Program-made: the position numbers and the translations under genes
Part shown: positions 6,217-7,004 of the stretch, piece after piece
How the letters are laid out: every line of letters begins with the position of its first letter
Numbering within the stretch: position 1 is the stretch's first letter
DNA from: Chloroflexota bacterium
GTDB taxonomy: Bacteria > Chloroflexota > Limnocylindria > Limnocylindrales > CSP1-4
Direction of reading: 5' to 3'
Length of the DNA: 7,004 nucleotides
NCBI GenBank assembly: GCA_021812735.1
Contig: JAKAMV010000553.1
Span: 1-7,004 of the forward strand
Notes under the pieces: generated by a model
Told to the model about the DNA's origin: nothing
The model's database searches: none
The model's input: the letters and a program-made list of their open reading frames with translations, nothing else

Positions 6217-7004
6217 TGCTGACGCCGAACCAGCTCGCGAACGCCAACTACGCGATCGACGTCCAGGACCTGGGCGTCCAGTACAACCTGCGGCTCACGC
6301 GGAAGAACACGCTGCGGACGAGCTTCCAGAACCTGCTCAAGCGCGAGGGCGGCGACCGCAAGTTCTGGGCCCTGCGGGAGGTGACCTTCCGGATGGTGCC
6401 CGGCGAGTCGCTCGCGGTCATCGGCCCCAACGGGGCGGGCAAGAGCACGCTGCTCCAGGTGCTTGCCGGGATCATCTACCCGTCCGAGGGCGTGATCGAC
6501 GTCCGGGGCAAGATCTCGAGCCTGCTCCAGCTGGGCGCCGGGTTCGACCAGGAGCTGACCGGCCGCGACAACATCATGCTGGCCGGCGCGTTCCTGGGGA
6601 TCGACCACAAGACGATGCTCGAGATGCAGCAGCCGATCATCGACTTCGCCGACATCGGCGACTTCATCGACGCGCCCATCAAGACCTACTCGTCGGGCAT
6701 GCGCGCGCGCCTGGGCTTCTCGATCGCCACCTCGGTCGACCCCGACGTCCTGCTCCTCGACGAGGTGCTCGCCACCGGCGACCAGGTCTTCCGCGAGAAG
6801 TCGCGCCAGCGGGTTCTGGAGATCGCGGCCAACGCCAAGGCGGTGGTGCTCGTCACGCACGACATGCACTGGGTCACCGAGTTCTGCAACCGCGCGATGC
6901 TCCTCGAGAAGGGCCGCGTGATCATGGAGGGCGACCCCGCCGAGGTGGTCGACGTGCACGTGGAGCACTCGGCGCGCGCGAAGGTGGAGCGCGAGGCGGA
7001 GCTC
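6216..7004 (+). CDS. wzt: ABC transporter ATP-binding protein for polysaccharide export (Wzt/TagH-like), 3' end outside window
   Basis: 263 codons are visible and the frame is open to the window end. It is the cytoplasmic ATPase that powers glycan export through the permease encoded immediately upstream. The ATG shares its A with the wzm stop (TGATG) and has GAAGG 7 nt before it. The protein has the family lead-in (TLRTSFQNLLKR at 32-43, FWALREVTF at 50-58), Walker A GPNGAGKST at 70-78, a Q-loop in LLQLGAGFDQELTGRDNI at 103-120, the signature YSSGM at 158-162, Walker B VLLLDE at 178-183, the D-loop region ATGD at 186-189 and the H-loop in THD at 214-216. YSSGM instead of LSGGQ is normal for Wzt/TagH/RfbE ATPases. 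All ATPase motifs are intact. Whether a C-terminal glycan-binding domain follows, as in some O-antigen Wzt proteins, cannot be seen; the last residues are charged and look like the start of a linker. Confidence 0.96.
   Translation, partial: MLTPNQLANANYAIDVQDLGVQYNLRLTRKNTLRTSFQNLLKREGGDRKFWALREVTFRMVPGESLAVIGPNGAGKSTLLQVLAGIIYPSEGVIDVRGKISSLLQLGAGFDQELTGRDNIMLAGAFLGIDHKTMLEMQQPIIDFADIGDFIDAPIKTYSSGMRARLGFSIATSVDPDVLLLDEVLATGDQVFREKSRQRVLEIAANAKAVVLVTHDMHWVTEFCNRAMLLEKGRVIMEGDPAEVVDVHVEHSARAKVEREAEL

Noticed and set aside
6078..6968. Minus-strand open frame antisense to wzt
   Set aside because: The plus-strand frame here has every ABC ATPase motif; the antisense product is a composition artefact rich in Asp, His, Val and Leu.

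Overview
The window is uniformly GC-rich, with codon third positions almost all G or C, and densely coded. It carries seven protein genes plus a few candidate regulatory sites. I see no RNA genes, mobile elements, CRISPR arrays or long repeats. The gene content suggests a high-GC bacterium. The style of the anchored parvulin, the MazG N-terminus related to tetrapyrrole-methylase/MazG fusions and the apparent leaderless start together point to Chloroflexota (a Limnocylindria-like lineage), with Actinomycetota as the alternative. This is inference from family resemblance, not a search result.

Left half (1-3768, minus strand, read right to left): a compact gene series. A membrane-anchored parvulin-type peptidyl-prolyl isomerase comes first, then after 17 nt MazG (nucleoside triphosphate pyrophosphohydrolase). 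MazG overlaps RNase PH (rph) in an ATGA junction, and rph overlaps rdgB (XTP/dITP diphosphatase, cut by the window edge) by one base. The last three genes form a nucleotide/RNA housekeeping operon: two NTP-pool cleaning enzymes and a phosphorolytic 3' tRNA-end exonuclease.

Middle (3769-5334): a 173-nt spacer with a candidate promoter and a GC hairpin, then a minus-strand GT4-type glycosyltransferase. A 193-nt divergent intergenic region follows, carrying two back-to-back candidate promoters.

Right part (5335-7004, plus strand): an ABC-2 polysaccharide export permease (Wzm-like) overlapped by one base with its ATPase (Wzt-like), which runs off the window. With the divergent glycosyltransferase this looks like the edge of a surface polysaccharide (O-antigen, teichoic-acid-like or capsule) synthesis and export locus.

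No wholly new system is visible. The points most worth a second look are a MazG that keeps only a decayed C-terminal remnant of the tetrapyrrole methylase domain, a three-copy parvulin with only one catalytic-looking copy, a probable leaderless start for the permease, and a possible leaderless upstream ORF overlapping the glycosyltransferase start.
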